Shown here: in pieces, positions 53,453 through 64,000 of the stretch
Position numbering within the stretch: position 1 is the first letter of the stretch
How the letters are laid out: each line of letters begins with the position of its first letter
NCBI GenBank assembly: GCA_002150815.3
Contig: NDFF03000197.1
Location: 1 to 64,000 of the forward strand
Source of the DNA: Grammothele lineata
Taxonomy: Eukaryota; Basidiomycota; Agaricomycetes; Polyporales; Polyporaceae
Direction: 5' to 3'
Length of the DNA stretch: 64,000 bases
Notes under the pieces: generated by a model
Databases searched by the model: none
Told to the model about the DNA's origin: nothing
Seen by the model: the letters and a program-made list of their open reading frames with translations, nothing else
Position numbers and translations under genes: made by a program

Positions 53453-56400
53453 ATGCCCTCGGAGAAGCTCACATGCAGCAAATGCCGTCATCTCAAGGAT
53501 CCGGACGAGTTTCCCGACCGCGTCAGAAGCACAAAAAATCACAAATCCGGAGAAAAGGCAGGCATATGCGCGTCATGCACGGAGAAAGACAAGATCAGTA
53601 GGAAGGAGAGGGCCCGGAAGCGGAGGAAGGCAGAACAGGAAGACTCCGAGGAGAATTCGGAGGGGGATGGACAAGAAGAGGTGATGTCATGGCAGAAGTT
53701 CCAGCGCACGGTGTTGAGTCTCAGCGGCGGAAGCGTCGAGCTTCGTGCGCGTGTTGATGTTTCCAAAGTGGCAACGCAATCTCTCAATGAGGGTGCACGC
53801 GCGAAGAGTATAGCGCAAGCCCTGGGAAGATGTATGAACCTCCACTGGACGTACGTAAGTCTACCTCATCATAATTACGCACCCACATACATGAGATACC
53901 CTAGCTATGTCGTGAAGGACGAGCGCAAGCGGTCGGGGGACAAAGTCTTCACATTTGCCTGTGCTCAGTCACAGGAACGCGAGCACAAAGCAAAGGTGGC
54001 AAAAGCGGGCAAACAGACACGCGACTCGCGAAGGATGGAGCGCTTTGAGTGCCATGGATGGTTGCACGTCAGGATTCCGCCGGGAGTGGGCGGTGTTGTA
54101 GGCATTCTGTTGAAGCACGACATATCTCACCTTCCATACGTCGACCTCGCTTTACCCAATCGCTGGAAAGAATATATTCACAAGAACGCGCAAAATCAGA
54201 CACCCGGGCAGGTACGTACATCATCGAGTTCGACTCTGACTGGTGGATGTCCGACTTACTCCCTCCGGTCTGTTGCTAAGATCTGGCGCCACATCGTCCG
54301 CCAAGAACTGAAGGGACGTCCTGTTGGAAAGGTTAAGATCCCATATCGTGCCAAAGCTGTCTATTATCAGTGGCATGTCGCCTCTCAGAAGTCTTGGCGG
54401 TTAGACGACGACCCCATGACATCTGCACGTCGATTTTTGGAGACCAAGGGGCCAGAATACTTCGTCTCACTGCTCGACATTCAGCCTGAGCCGGGAACGC
54501 AGGTAATCGCTTTCCAGGTGGATGATTTTGTTAAAGCATGGGGTACGAAAACTGTCGAGCTAGGCATAGATTCAACATGTAAGTAACACCGTCTGTTAAT
54601 TGCTGGGTACTCACTTTAGCCCTATCAATTAACGATACTCTGCAGGGAATACAAATGGCCAGAATTTTGAGCTATTCTCGGCCGTGGCGGAGGCACAAGG
54701 CTCCGGTATCCCTCTCGCATTTCTACTCATCTCTACGACAAAGGATGCCGCACCTCTTGCAAAGCAAACCGTACTTGAACGGTTTCTTAGCCACCTAAAG
54801 AACGTCGGAGTCAGCCCCAAGTTCACGCTCAGCGACAAAGACTGGTCAGAAATCAACGCGATGCAGTCTGTCTGGCCGTCTGCGAAGCATCAGCTGTGCT
54901 TTTGGCACGCCCTCCGAGCAGTGAAGCAGCGACTAGCGAAGAATCGAGACACGCCAGGGCCTTATGATGCGGAGAGAGCGCACCAAGAGTTCAGCTTCAT
55001 TGACACAAACTTCATCCCAGCTGCTCAATGCGAAGATGCTTCCAATGTGGTGCGTCGCTTTTATACAATCATTAATTGATGATTCGACTTACAACTGCAT
55101 GCGCTAGGTCCCTCCTCCACCAGAGAAACCTGTCCCACGGGTTCGCCTGCTCGTGGACGGTCGCCCTCCCGTTATCACCTCTTCCATTCCCAAGATCGTC
55201 CTGCCTCGGCCTGCCATCACACGTGCCTTGCACCGCAGTCAATCCCCAGCCATCCCTTCTCGCCGAGTGCGCCACCACGCCCCAGACAGGTTCGATGTTC
55301 AGGCAGCCACAGCAGCGGCTGCAGGTCCATCTGCCCTGCCTGCAGATGCTGCCACAGGACGAGTCTGGGACGTCGAAGAGTCTTCCAGTGGCAGTGATGG
55401 TGAGGTAGTCGACGCAGCAGAGTATGCGGAGACAGATGAGGGTTCGGACTCGGAGGATGGTGACGATGACTGGGAGGAATGTGTCGATTGTGGATCTGAC
55501 AGCGAGGACGAGGACGAAGAAGCGGTGGGAGTAAGAAGAGACCGGGATGACTTGCGACGGCAGGTTGACGAGTTTGGGGCCGACAGAACCGATATTGACG
55601 GGGGCTCATTGGACTCGGCGGACAGCGAAGATGACGACTCATCGGACGTACCAGGGCATGCAAGTGCTCCGTCGGCTTCAGGCCCGTACATCTTCTGTCC
55701 CCTGGAACACCGCCTCCCTGTTCTCCGGCTTTTCGCTAAACATGCCTCCCAGCACAGTCTTCTCCCGGAGCGACACGGTCAGCCCCGGACGGCCCAAGAA
55801 ATTCGACGCGATGCTGTCGATGAAATGTATCGGCATTGCAAGACGAACAATCTCGCTGAGGTGTGGGCGTACCTGTGGAACGAGTGGTACTGCCGCTCGC
55901 GTTGGAACCTCTGGGTACGTTCCTCGAATGCTGAAGAGCTCCTGCGCCTGCGGACAACAATGATGGTCGAAGCGGTATGGAGAAACCTCAAACGTCTCTC
56001 CCTTTACATGTACAATCGCCCCCGCATTGACCTCGCCGTTCACACGATTGTCACCCATACACTCCCACCATACAGACTCACTCTTGCCGAGATCGTGTCC
56101 ACATCTCGAGCCGGCCGTGCCCAACTACCGTCACACTTCCAGCAGGCCTTTAAACGTGCATGGATCCGTCTCAGGAAGGTTCAAATTCGCGGGACGTACA
56201 AGACTGACCTCAAGACGTTCACATGTGACTGCGGTTCTCAAAAGTACCACACTTACCTTCTTTGCAAGCACCTCGTGCAGGCAGCAGGCACGCCCCCGGT
56301 CTCGTGGTGGCCTACGGTGGCTCGTTCTCACACGGTGCCGTTCTACACGCTTCCTCATCTCCGTACGTCCTCTTGTTTTCGTACCATGTTGCATACTCAG

Positions 56401-57097
56401 GCTCGCCCCGTGGAACGCGCAGAATCTACCCCAGTCAGCCGCTCTGAGGACCCAGAAGACGTTGTGCTGGACCCGCAGGCGGGATCGTCTGCGGCCGCGG
56501 CCATCATGATTGAATCGGATTCCGACTCAGAGGACGTCTTGATCCCACAGGCAAGCCCGAAGATGCGCTCTTCATCACCTGTACGCGTCCATATCGTCAT
56601 GCTGAGCCCTGTTTCGATCGTGTAAGAGACTGACTCGCGTGGATATGCACAGATCATGTCCTCTCCAGGGAAAGCTCCCCCAACCGGCCAAGATGGCTTG
56701 ATGCGGACACGCGCTGGCGGAGGAGCCGGGTTTGAGGTGAGTCTCTTACAAGCCTGTTCGCTACTATTTCGTACCCACACAACACACTTAGCTGGATGAT
56801 GCGAAAGCGATGGATCTAGACGAAGTTCAGCGCCGCCTTAGACGTGCTCCGGAGATCTTCGAGGAGCAGCGGAGAATCAACCCGGATTCGCGCTTTTTTG
56901 AGAATGCCCTCAAGGCTATGAAGGGTTTGTTAAACTGGGTGGAAGATGTGGAGGCTCATGAGAACGGCCGTACTATGCCCAAGACGAATGCGCGCGGTCG
57001 GGCAGGGCGGTCCGCGACTAATGTGATCGGGTACAAGCACCCCACATCGCGGACACGCACTCCTAGTCCTGGACCTAGTGGTACGGAGACGCGTTGA
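53453..57097 (+). CDS. MULE transposase with SWIM zinc finger
   Basis: Six exons (53453-53850, 53905-54578, 54646-55049, 55108-56580, 56653-56736, 56792-57097) join in frame to 1,112 residues. The N-terminus has a CxxC pair zinc-binding motif (CSKCRHLK, CASCTEKD) and basic clusters. A WRKY/FLYWCH-like zinc region follows (FTFACAQSQ, RFECHGWLHV, LKHDISHLPYVD). The catalytic core has Asp in VELGIDST, a second Asp in TLSDKDWSEINAMQ and then CFWHALRAVKQ. A long acidic insertion (about 120 residues) precedes WAYLWNEWYCRSRWNLW, which probably holds the catalytic Glu. The SWIM finger is FTCDCGSQKYHTYLLCKH. The protein cuts and inserts the element. No stop or frameshift is seen; the region 54212-54280 could also be an intron of 69 bp, which would not alter frame. 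Confidence 0.9.
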
Positions 57098-57204
57098 CGG
57101 TTATATCTTGACTGTTATGTATATCTTTCAATACTAGCAATGTATGCATACGAGCAGCACATATGAATTGCGACTCGACAGAGGCAGCCGATCCGCTCGC
57201 GGCT

Positions 57205-57519
57205 CGGAGCTCACGAGCGCCTACCCGCGATGGCGGGGAACGCGTTCGACACGAGCTCACACTCTACAGGGGTCGCGCAGGCCGCGCGATGTTCAGAAAT
57301 GGATTTAACATAGGTACAATACATGTCCGTAACGGTTTTTTGCCACCGCGCGTGCTCCTGTTGCGCACACGGGATCCCCCGCGCTCCCTTGCACCTGCCC
57401 TCTCGAGGCTTGCGAGCACAAGTCCACAAGCGCCGGGGCGATCTCCGAGATGCCCGGACACGTCAGCCACAGCGGAGTTTGAACTGCGCGACAAGCCCAC
57501 TGGTCCATTAACCTCAAAT
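57205..57519 (-). repeat. MULE right terminal inverted repeat
   Basis: 315 bp inverted partner of 52813-53127, followed by the target duplication GCCTCGAGC. Confidence 0.95.
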
Positions 57520-57528
57520 GCCTCGAGC

Positions 57529-57675
57529 CATGCTCGCCATGTACTTATGCCTGCGAGGGCCCACTCGGGGTCCCTCGCCGAACCAACTCTTCTTTTGCCT
57601 CTCTCACGCCTGTGCTTCTTCTCGTCCCTCGCTCCCGCTGTCTCTGCGCTCAAGATCCGCCATCGGGCCATTACA
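57529..57675 (+). repeat. 3' LTR, right part
   Basis: Last 147 bp of the 3' LTR; 190 + 147 equals the 337 bp of the 5' LTR. Followed by the duplication CCTTT. Confidence 0.95.
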
Positions 57676-58026
57676 CCTTTCGTGTTGTTGAGACGAACTT
57701 TGTACGCTATGCTACGTTTATAAATTCCCCGTAACGCTGTTTCCTGCTTTATACTTGTCATGTTGTGTCGTCGCGATTCTACCGTGAACGGTGTGAGGTG
57801 TGCATGCCTAATGCCGGATGGATGAAGGCGCTGCGACTGTGCCGCAGCGAACTTGGCAGGATAGCTATGACGTAACACGCCCTAGCGCCCTGAAGGCAGA
57901 GCGAGCGCGATGCCGACGGCGACGCCGAGGACGCTCCCGACTTGCTTCGGACCACCATCTCCATCCTTTCTCTGTGTCTCTTTCGATCTCCAAGCGGTTT
58001 CTACTCTTTACCAGCACACAAAACAC
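57676..58026 (+). promoter_or_regulatory. 5' flank of the metacaspase gene
   Basis: About 350 bp between the retroelement end and the metacaspase ATG. It includes a TTTATAAA-like word at about 57717 and a pyrimidine-rich leader (57940-58020). The retrotransposon insertion therefore lies within the likely upstream regulatory region of this gene. Confidence 0.45.
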
Positions 58027-60350
58027 CATGTGGAACAACTATCCTGGAAACCAAGGAGGCTACGGACCTCCTCCCGGCCCTCCGCCGCCTCCGGGAGGAC
58101 CACCGTAAGTGGTCTTGTGGCTTGTTCAGGTTGAACAGCAGTCTCACGGCGTATATCATCGATACAGTATGGGATTCCCCAGCCCGTGAGTACCACATTC
58201 ACTGTCCGCGATCTTGGGACTCATCGAAGTCCGGTCCGAAGCCACATGCCTTCCCCCGGCGGGGCCCCAGGCTACAATCCCGGCTACGCGCCGTCCTACG
58301 GGCCGCCTCCTGGAGGGTGCGTCCGAGCGTCGCTTTGGCTCGCATCTTCTTGAACTCTCGCGCTTCAGTTTCGCGCCTCCCTCCGGGCCTCCTCCTGGGC
58401 CTCCTGGTAGTCGGGAGGGCCACCACCACCATCACCACCACCAACAACAAGGAGGGTACGCTCCCCCGCCCGGTCCGCCGCCTGGGTACGGAGGCGGTCC
58501 CCCACCCATCCCTTCCCGGCCGGGAGAAGGGAACCGGTACGCTCCGCCGTCAGGCCCGCCCCCTTCTGGGTACGGGGGCTACCAACCACCCCGTAAGTTC
58601 CGCGCGCTGCTCGTTTAGAAACTGCTGCGAACGCGCGTTTAGCGGGTCCGCCGCCTCCCCCACCGAGCCACCAGCAGAACTACGGTCCGTCGTTTGAGGG
58701 CGCGGACCACAGACAGCACCAGCTTTTCTACCAGTACTCTCAGTGTAATGGAAAGAAGAAGGCCCTGACGGTACGCCGTGTTCGGATGCCCATTCGGCCG
58801 TGCTTAACTCATGTTTTGATAGATCGGAATCAACTACTTCCGTCAGAAGGGCGAGTTGAAGGGATGTATCAACGACGCTCACAACGTCTCCCGTTTCCTC
58901 CAGGGTGAGTGCGCTCGCTACGGCTTCTTGTCACCCTTATGTCTGAAGAGAAACTCCATTGTAGAGGTGTGGGGCTACAAACAAGACGACATTGTTATGC
59001 TTACGGATGACGCCAGCAACCCTCGTCAAATTCCTACGAGAGACAACATTGTCAGTGCCGTTTATTTTCGATTCCCGACGTCGACTGAGCGAGGCACAGA
59101 TACGAGCCATGCAGTGGCTCGTGCAGGGAGCGCAACCCAATGATTCCCTCTTCTTCCACTGTGAGTAAACGCCTCGCGGCTATATTATCCCCGTAATACT
59201 CAGTCTTGTGTCGCAGACTCCGGCCACGGTGGTCAGACGAAGGATCTTGATGGAGATGAGGCGGATGGTTACGATGAAGTCATCTACCCTGTGGACTACG
59301 AGCAAGCTGGCCATCTCGTAGACGACGTAAGCTTTCTAGCGTTTCTCTACCTCGAGTGGTGACGCTTATCCGACACAGATAATGCACGACATTATGGTCA
59401 AGCCCCTGCCACCCGGCTGCCGTCTCACGGCTATTTTCGACGTAAGTCTTCTAGGTCCTAGGCTTGCTATTGCAGTTCTGATTTCTCCTGTTATCACCTA
59501 GTCGTGCCACTCGGGATCGGCGCTGGGTAGGTTATTCGTCACTGCTAAATCATCTTCTAGAGCTCACACGACCACCTCTAGATCTACCTTACATCTATTC
59601 GACTGAGGGCAAGATCAAGGAGCCGAATTTGGCCGCGGAAGCCGGACAAGGCGTCCTCTCCGCCGTGACATCTTATGCTCGTGGCGACATGGTCAGCGTC
59701 TATAATACGACCTAGCCTCTCATTACTCACCACTTGTACAGAGCGGCGTGTTCTCATCGGTGTCAGGCCTCCTCAAGACTGCGACGGGTAGTAACCAGCG
59801 CGCGGAGAAGAAGGCCCGTGCGACCAAGACTTCTCCAGCCGACGTGGTGCGTACCTCGTGCACCGAGAACATTGGAAAGAATCAACAAGCTGATTTCTGC
59901 TGCAGATCTCGTGGAGTGGATGCAAGGACTCGCAGACCAGTGCTGACACCTTCGAGGCTGGGCAGTCGACGGGTGCGATGAGCTTCGTACGTCCAGTCAC
60001 CTCTACCCGCTACGGTACATACTAAAGATGCCTTCCTTCCCAGGCCTTCATTACTTGTCTACGTAAGTGGTCTGTTGTAACTTTCTTAACATCCGTAGTT
60101 GACTCTGTCCACAGGCCAGAACAAGCAGCAGAGCTACCAGCAACTCCTTATCGGCATCCGGTGAGTCTTTCCTTACCCCACCCGGGAAATTGAAGGTCTG
60201 AACCTGTTTCAACAGCTCTATCCTGAAGGCGAAGTACAGCCAGAAGCCTCAGCTGTCGAGCTCGCATCCCATGGTAAGTCTGCACATGATAGAAATATTT
60301 CGATGAAGCTCACGATCTGGCAGGACGTGAACTTGTTGTTCATGTGCTGA
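58027..60350 (+). CDS. type I metacaspase
   Basis: A gene with more than ten short introns. The N-terminal prodomain is the Gly/Pro/Tyr/Gln-rich stretch typical of fungal type I metacaspases ([20 protein letters not shown] and onward). The peptidase C14 domain follows: [23 protein letters not shown], the catalytic His in [20 protein letters not shown] and the catalytic Cys in [16 protein letters not shown]. The C-terminal subdomain ends in VNLLFMC before TGA at 60348. The family cleaves after Arg or Lys, is activated by calcium, and acts in protein quality control and cell death. Both catalytic residues are present. The gene converges on PEX6, with 269 bp between stop codons. The first exons, coding for repeats, are the least certain in their splicing. 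Confidence 0.92.
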
Positions 60351-60619
60351 ACGGACAAACTCTGAGTAAAATGCGTTTGTTGTACGATGTAAGGATCCCT
60401 TGGACTATGATGTCGCCTAGATGCGACAATACGATGTGTTTCAATGTGTGTATACCGAGGCTGCATAAGCCCCATGTCGAGTTAAGGCTATTGGGACCCC
60501 TGCGATGGATGTCAAATGTAAGACGGCCTGGTGGAACGGCCTTTCGTCGAAGTTCAACATCAGCCCATTGCACACGGTCACCAAGGCCCATCCGATTTGC
60601 AGTGCTACTACATCAGTGC

Positions 60620-63600
60620 TCATCGTCGACTGCCATTGAGCGCCTCGTTGGAGAACCTCTCTTGGATTCGCGCATAGTGCTCCATTTCTGCCTGGCTTAC
60701 ACTGGGCACCAGCTCGCGCAGCGCGGCATTGAAGTCTTCCTCCGACACTAACACCGCCGTCTCCTCAGGCGTCGCCAGTTCGCCCAGGTAGTACTGGGGC
60801 ATGAGTGGATATGGGTGCGGCGAGTTTGAAGGCAGAGACGCATTTAGTTTGGCTGACATGTCGTTAGTTACGCGACACGATATCAGGCGCAGCGAACTCA
60901 CCGATGGTTTCCTCGAGCTCTTCGGCCTTGCACGACATCGCCTTGAGGAGCGCGTCGGCGCAAAGCGCGTAAAAATCCGCGCCGGTGTAGTGGAACGGAC
61001 ACTGCTCCGCGACGCGCTCGAGCCTGAGATCCGGGTGGAGCTTGAACTTGCGCGTGAGCGCCTGGAGGATGTTGAGCTGCGCCGCGTGCGTCGTGCTCAC
61101 GCCGAGGTAGAGCATCCGGTCGAACCGCCCCGGGCGGAGCAGTGCGGGGTCGAGCAGGTCCGGGCGGTTCGTCGCCCCGATGACGAACACGTCCGCCCCG
61201 GACTTACCGCCGCCCGAGAGGCCGTCGAGCTCGGCGAGGAGCTGGGAGACGATGCGGTCCATGACGCCGCCCGAGTCGCCGTGGTTGCCACGCTTGGGCG
61301 CGACCGAGTCGAGCTCGTCGAAGAAGATGACGCAGGGGCGGGCGTCGCGCGCGCGCTGGAAGACGCGCCGGACGTTCGCCTCCGACTCGCCGATGTACAT
61401 GTTGAGTAGCTCGGGGCCCTTGACGGAGAAGAAGTTGAGTGCGCAGGAGGTGGCGACAGCTTTGGCGATGAGAGTTTTGCCTGTGCCGGGAGGACCGTAC
61501 AGCAGAACACCTGCAGAGAACTGTGTCGGAGGACAACTTGAGAGTACGTGGGGAGGATCTTACCAGAACGTTGCTTCAGGCCATCCGCAAATAGTTCTGG
61601 GTGCTCGAGTGGAAGCTGAATCGTGTCGAGGATGTCGGATTTGACATGCGCAAGACCACCGACGTCGTCCCATGAAACGGAAGGAATCTTCGGTGCACCG
61701 ATACTCTCGGAGTACGACGCTCTTGCTTTTCCAAGCGCAGTCTCAAAGTCTGCCGCAGTAAGAGGAACTCCAGCAGAGAACACGTCGTATACGGTGCTAT
61801 TCCTATCAGTGCTGTTAATTCAATTATTCTGCATAGACTCAGATGCTTAGACTGACGTATTGGTCGTAGAACGCAGAATCGCTGCGGACTTTGCGCGGGC
61901 AACCAGGTCCACGAGATCACCGGCGACAAGAGCAGCGGTTTGAACAGCGAGATCCTTCACGGACACGTCGGGCGCGAGAGCTGTGTCTGCCAGCACTGAC
62001 GTCAAGATGTCGTACCGCTCCGATTCTCCGGGTGCCTATTCAGATCATTGTTTGAGAATGGTCAGCAGAAAAAGGATCAGATATTGTTGGGACCGACTTC
62101 GAAAGCTATTTCGTGTTTGAAGCACGACAACACTTTAGGCGGTACGCGATCGGGGCTGTCAGTTGTTCCGAAGAGCAGAACGGGAAAGCCGGTTAAGTTC
62201 CAAGAAGGCTGCAAGCCCGCAATTGAATCCCGTAGGGTTTCTGCCACTGCAGGTTCTGCGATCGGATGAGAAGTGTACAAGGTGGTGGTAAGTAATGAAT
62301 CCTACCTTTCCCCGGCTCCTGCCCTTGAGTGCTTTGTGCAAAGGCATCGATGTGTCGAAGGAGGAGGATGCACGGAGAACAGGATGAGGCTCGCTCAAAG
62401 CGCGCTTGAAGTGTCCCCTCTGTCTTCGCATCATTCTCGCCGATGACATCGTAGCAATCCACCTAGGTTCAAACTGAGTCGGTAGAGTCGAGATACGGAC
62501 TGATGGCATACCTCCAGAAGATGAATACCGAGTCGCTGAGCAACCCAACTGGCCACTGTTGCCTTTCCTATCCCTCGTGCTCCCTTCAAAAGGATGGACA
62601 ATTGCAGGTGATAGTCCACAGCACGACGATTAAGAGCAGCTGATGCAAGAGCAAGAAGCTTCCCAAACGGTGTTTCTTGTGCCAATAACGCTTCTGTGGG
62701 CGGCGAAACTCGACCTAGTCCGAAATACGTCCCGGCGTCTGGTATCCTAGAGTGCTCGATTCCTGTTTGCACCATGCGGGTAATGGAGGGGTCGATCCAA
62801 CATCCCAACTCCCCCACCGTGGCACCGATATACATATCGGGGGAGCCGGATTCACCCAGACGTGACAGTAGATTGTGTTCGACGTTCGTAATAGTGAAGT
62901 ACACGAGTTCATTCGCGTCCTGAGGGTCGTCAAGAATACTGTAGAGGAGATCATTAGATGGAGAGGTTTTCGCTAACAAATGAGGGAGAGACCGACTCCA
63001 GATCAATTTCCTCGATGGACTCCTCATCTGTTTCGGCCTCCGACAGCGAGGATTGTCTCAGAACATCATCCGTATTTATACCAACAGCAATCACATCGCC
63101 CTGCTTCACGAGTCGTGTTGTACTCTTGAAGTAATTTTGCAGAGCCTGAAGGAAAAGGGGCTGATAAAGGCGATCCGTGGAGAACGCTGACGCCACACGC
63201 GCAATGGTGACCGACTTTGCGACGGGGATGGTGGGCCTGCGAGAGCCGAACGGACTCGAGCGGAGGCAGATTTCAGGTTTTTGCCCAAACGCGCTCTGCG
63301 AATGGAGGTTGTAGAGAAGCTGTGGTGAAAGGTAGGCACCACTGTAATACAACTGACATCAGAAATATTCTTATGGATTTCAAGTGCGCTACTCACGAAC
63401 CCCCCGCGACATCGTCGCGTGCGTGGACGCGTACAAGTCGGTAGCTACTACTATGGATGCTAAACCTTGCGATGGCCTAAAGAAGCCAGACGTCAGCATC
63501 CACCTAATGGCAATCTTCCAGCGGGTGCTGGCGTACCCAGTCTCCGTCCAACACGCCGATTCGACTGAGATCAGCGGTACGGACATACACCGAGCACTCA

Positions 63601-64000
63601 TCCTCGGTTGCAGAGATTGGACGCGTCAACGGATGTGGCCTACAGGTCCATTCCACTGACGAGAGATGCAGACTACTGGAACTGATAGACCCGAACGAGG
63701 GTATTGGGACGTCTCCGTTCGTGAGGTGACCGTTGACTGACGGACTTGCACTTGGGCTAGGGCTGATGCTTAACGAACGGAGAACCGAGCCGGCGAGGAA
63801 GTCTTCGCCTATCTCAAAGTCGCCGTTAGATGGACTCGAGGGCTCCGACTCCGTGTCGTCTATGACCATGTCCGGGATCGCGTCGGGCGTTGGGACCACG
63901 CCGTCTAACTCCGCGGAAGGGTGAGCAGAGACATAGAACTTTGTCTGGCCGCGGACTCCGACGCCTTGCTGGACTGGGGCACACATAACAAGCGTATATG
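60620..64000 (-). CDS. PEX6: PEX6 peroxisomal AAA ATPase, 5' end outside the window
   Basis: A multi-exon minus-strand gene ending in a TAG/TAA-type stop at 60620. The second AAA domain is unmistakable: [19 protein letters not shown], Walker A GPPGTGKT (about 61490), the PEX6 signature [19 protein letters not shown], Walker [31 protein letters not shown] and the arginine region [19 protein letters not shown]. The first, more degenerate AAA region lies around 62160-62650, and N-terminal exons with Ser/Pro-rich segments reach the window edge, where a CCCCAG acceptor (about 63970) suggests an intron. PEX6 works with PEX1 to pull the import receptor PEX5 from the peroxisome membrane. The gene appears intact over the part seen. 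Confidence 0.93.

Larger units (their letters stand above)
52813..57519. mobile_element. Mutator-like element (MULE), 4,707 bp, complete
   Basis: Long terminal inverted repeats of 315 bp (52813-53127 and 57205-57519) start ATTTGAGGTTAATGGACCA and differ at about three positions. The element is flanked by a perfect 9 bp duplication, GCCTCGAGC (52804-52812 and 57520-57528); 9 bp duplications and long repeats are the signature of Mutator elements. It lies inside the 3' LTR of the chromovirus, so it is the younger insertion. It holds one transposase gene whose six exons join in frame, so it is potentially autonomous. Confidence 0.95.
46228..57675 (+). mobile_element. Ty3/gypsy chromovirus, plus strand, 3' LTR split by a MULE
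   Basis: The LTR (337 bp) is at 46228-46564. Its partner is in two parts, 52623-52812 and 57529-57675, which together equal the left LTR in length and, by eye, in sequence. The whole is flanked by a 5 bp duplication, CCTTT, at 46223-46227 and 57676-57680. A purine tract (AAGGAGGAGGTAG) precedes the 3' LTR. Without the nested MULE and its target duplication the element is about 6.7 kb. Identical LTRs and intact genes imply a recent insertion, followed by the MULE. Confidence 0.95.

Noticed and set aside
1..64000. CRISPR arrays, rRNA or tRNA genes
   Set aside because: The DNA is eukaryotic nuclear sequence and no spacer-repeat arrays or RNA gene signatures were seen by eye; a covariance-model scan was not possible.

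Overview
The window looks like nuclear DNA of a basidiomycete, most likely an Agaricomycete. Genes are cut by many 45-80 bp GT-AG introns, GC-rich coding blocks alternate with AT-rich tracts, and the families present (KDZ transposase with its cysteine-cluster domain, TET/JBP oxygenases, Ty3 chromoviruses, MULE and hAT elements, type I metacaspase, PEX6) are typical of that group. Most of the 64 kb is mobile DNA, and several elements keep signs of recent movement: identical LTRs, perfect target-site duplications and frame-consistent multi-exon transposase genes.

Layout. 0.4-5.5 kb: a TET/JBP-like 2OG-Fe(II) oxygenase gene whose 3' end is lost, a 0.9 kb foldback minisatellite, and a five-exon gene with an RNase H1 N-terminal (viroplasmin-like) domain. 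5.6-15.6 kb: one large gene of an unknown Agaricomycete family is split by a 7,014 bp hAT element (18 bp inverted repeats, 8 bp duplication GATCAGCG). The hAT carries a 12-exon transposase and a divergent second gene of unknown function. 17.0-26.0 kb: a KDZ-type transposon module with a gene carrying a homeodomain-like WFxNR motif, a TET/JBP dioxygenase with its catalytic residues, the KDZ transposase with a CxC2-like zinc domain, and a small unknown gene.

26-37.4 kb is an AT-rich stretch without recognisable transposon genes; two small multi-exon orphan gene models are offered there. 37.4-42.8 kb is a Ty3 chromovirus on the minus strand with identical 576 bp LTRs, a reduced gag and no target duplication. 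It abuts the 3' part of a PhoD-like phosphatase gene. 46.2-57.7 kb is a second Ty3 chromovirus (identical 337 bp LTRs, duplication CCTTT, candidate -1 frameshift between gag and pol). Its 3' LTR is split by a 4,707 bp MULE with 315 bp inverted repeats and a 9 bp duplication.

58.0-64.0 kb returns to host genes: a metacaspase on the plus strand converging on PEX6 on the minus strand, which runs off the window. All splice models were inferred by eye from reading frame and splice signals.
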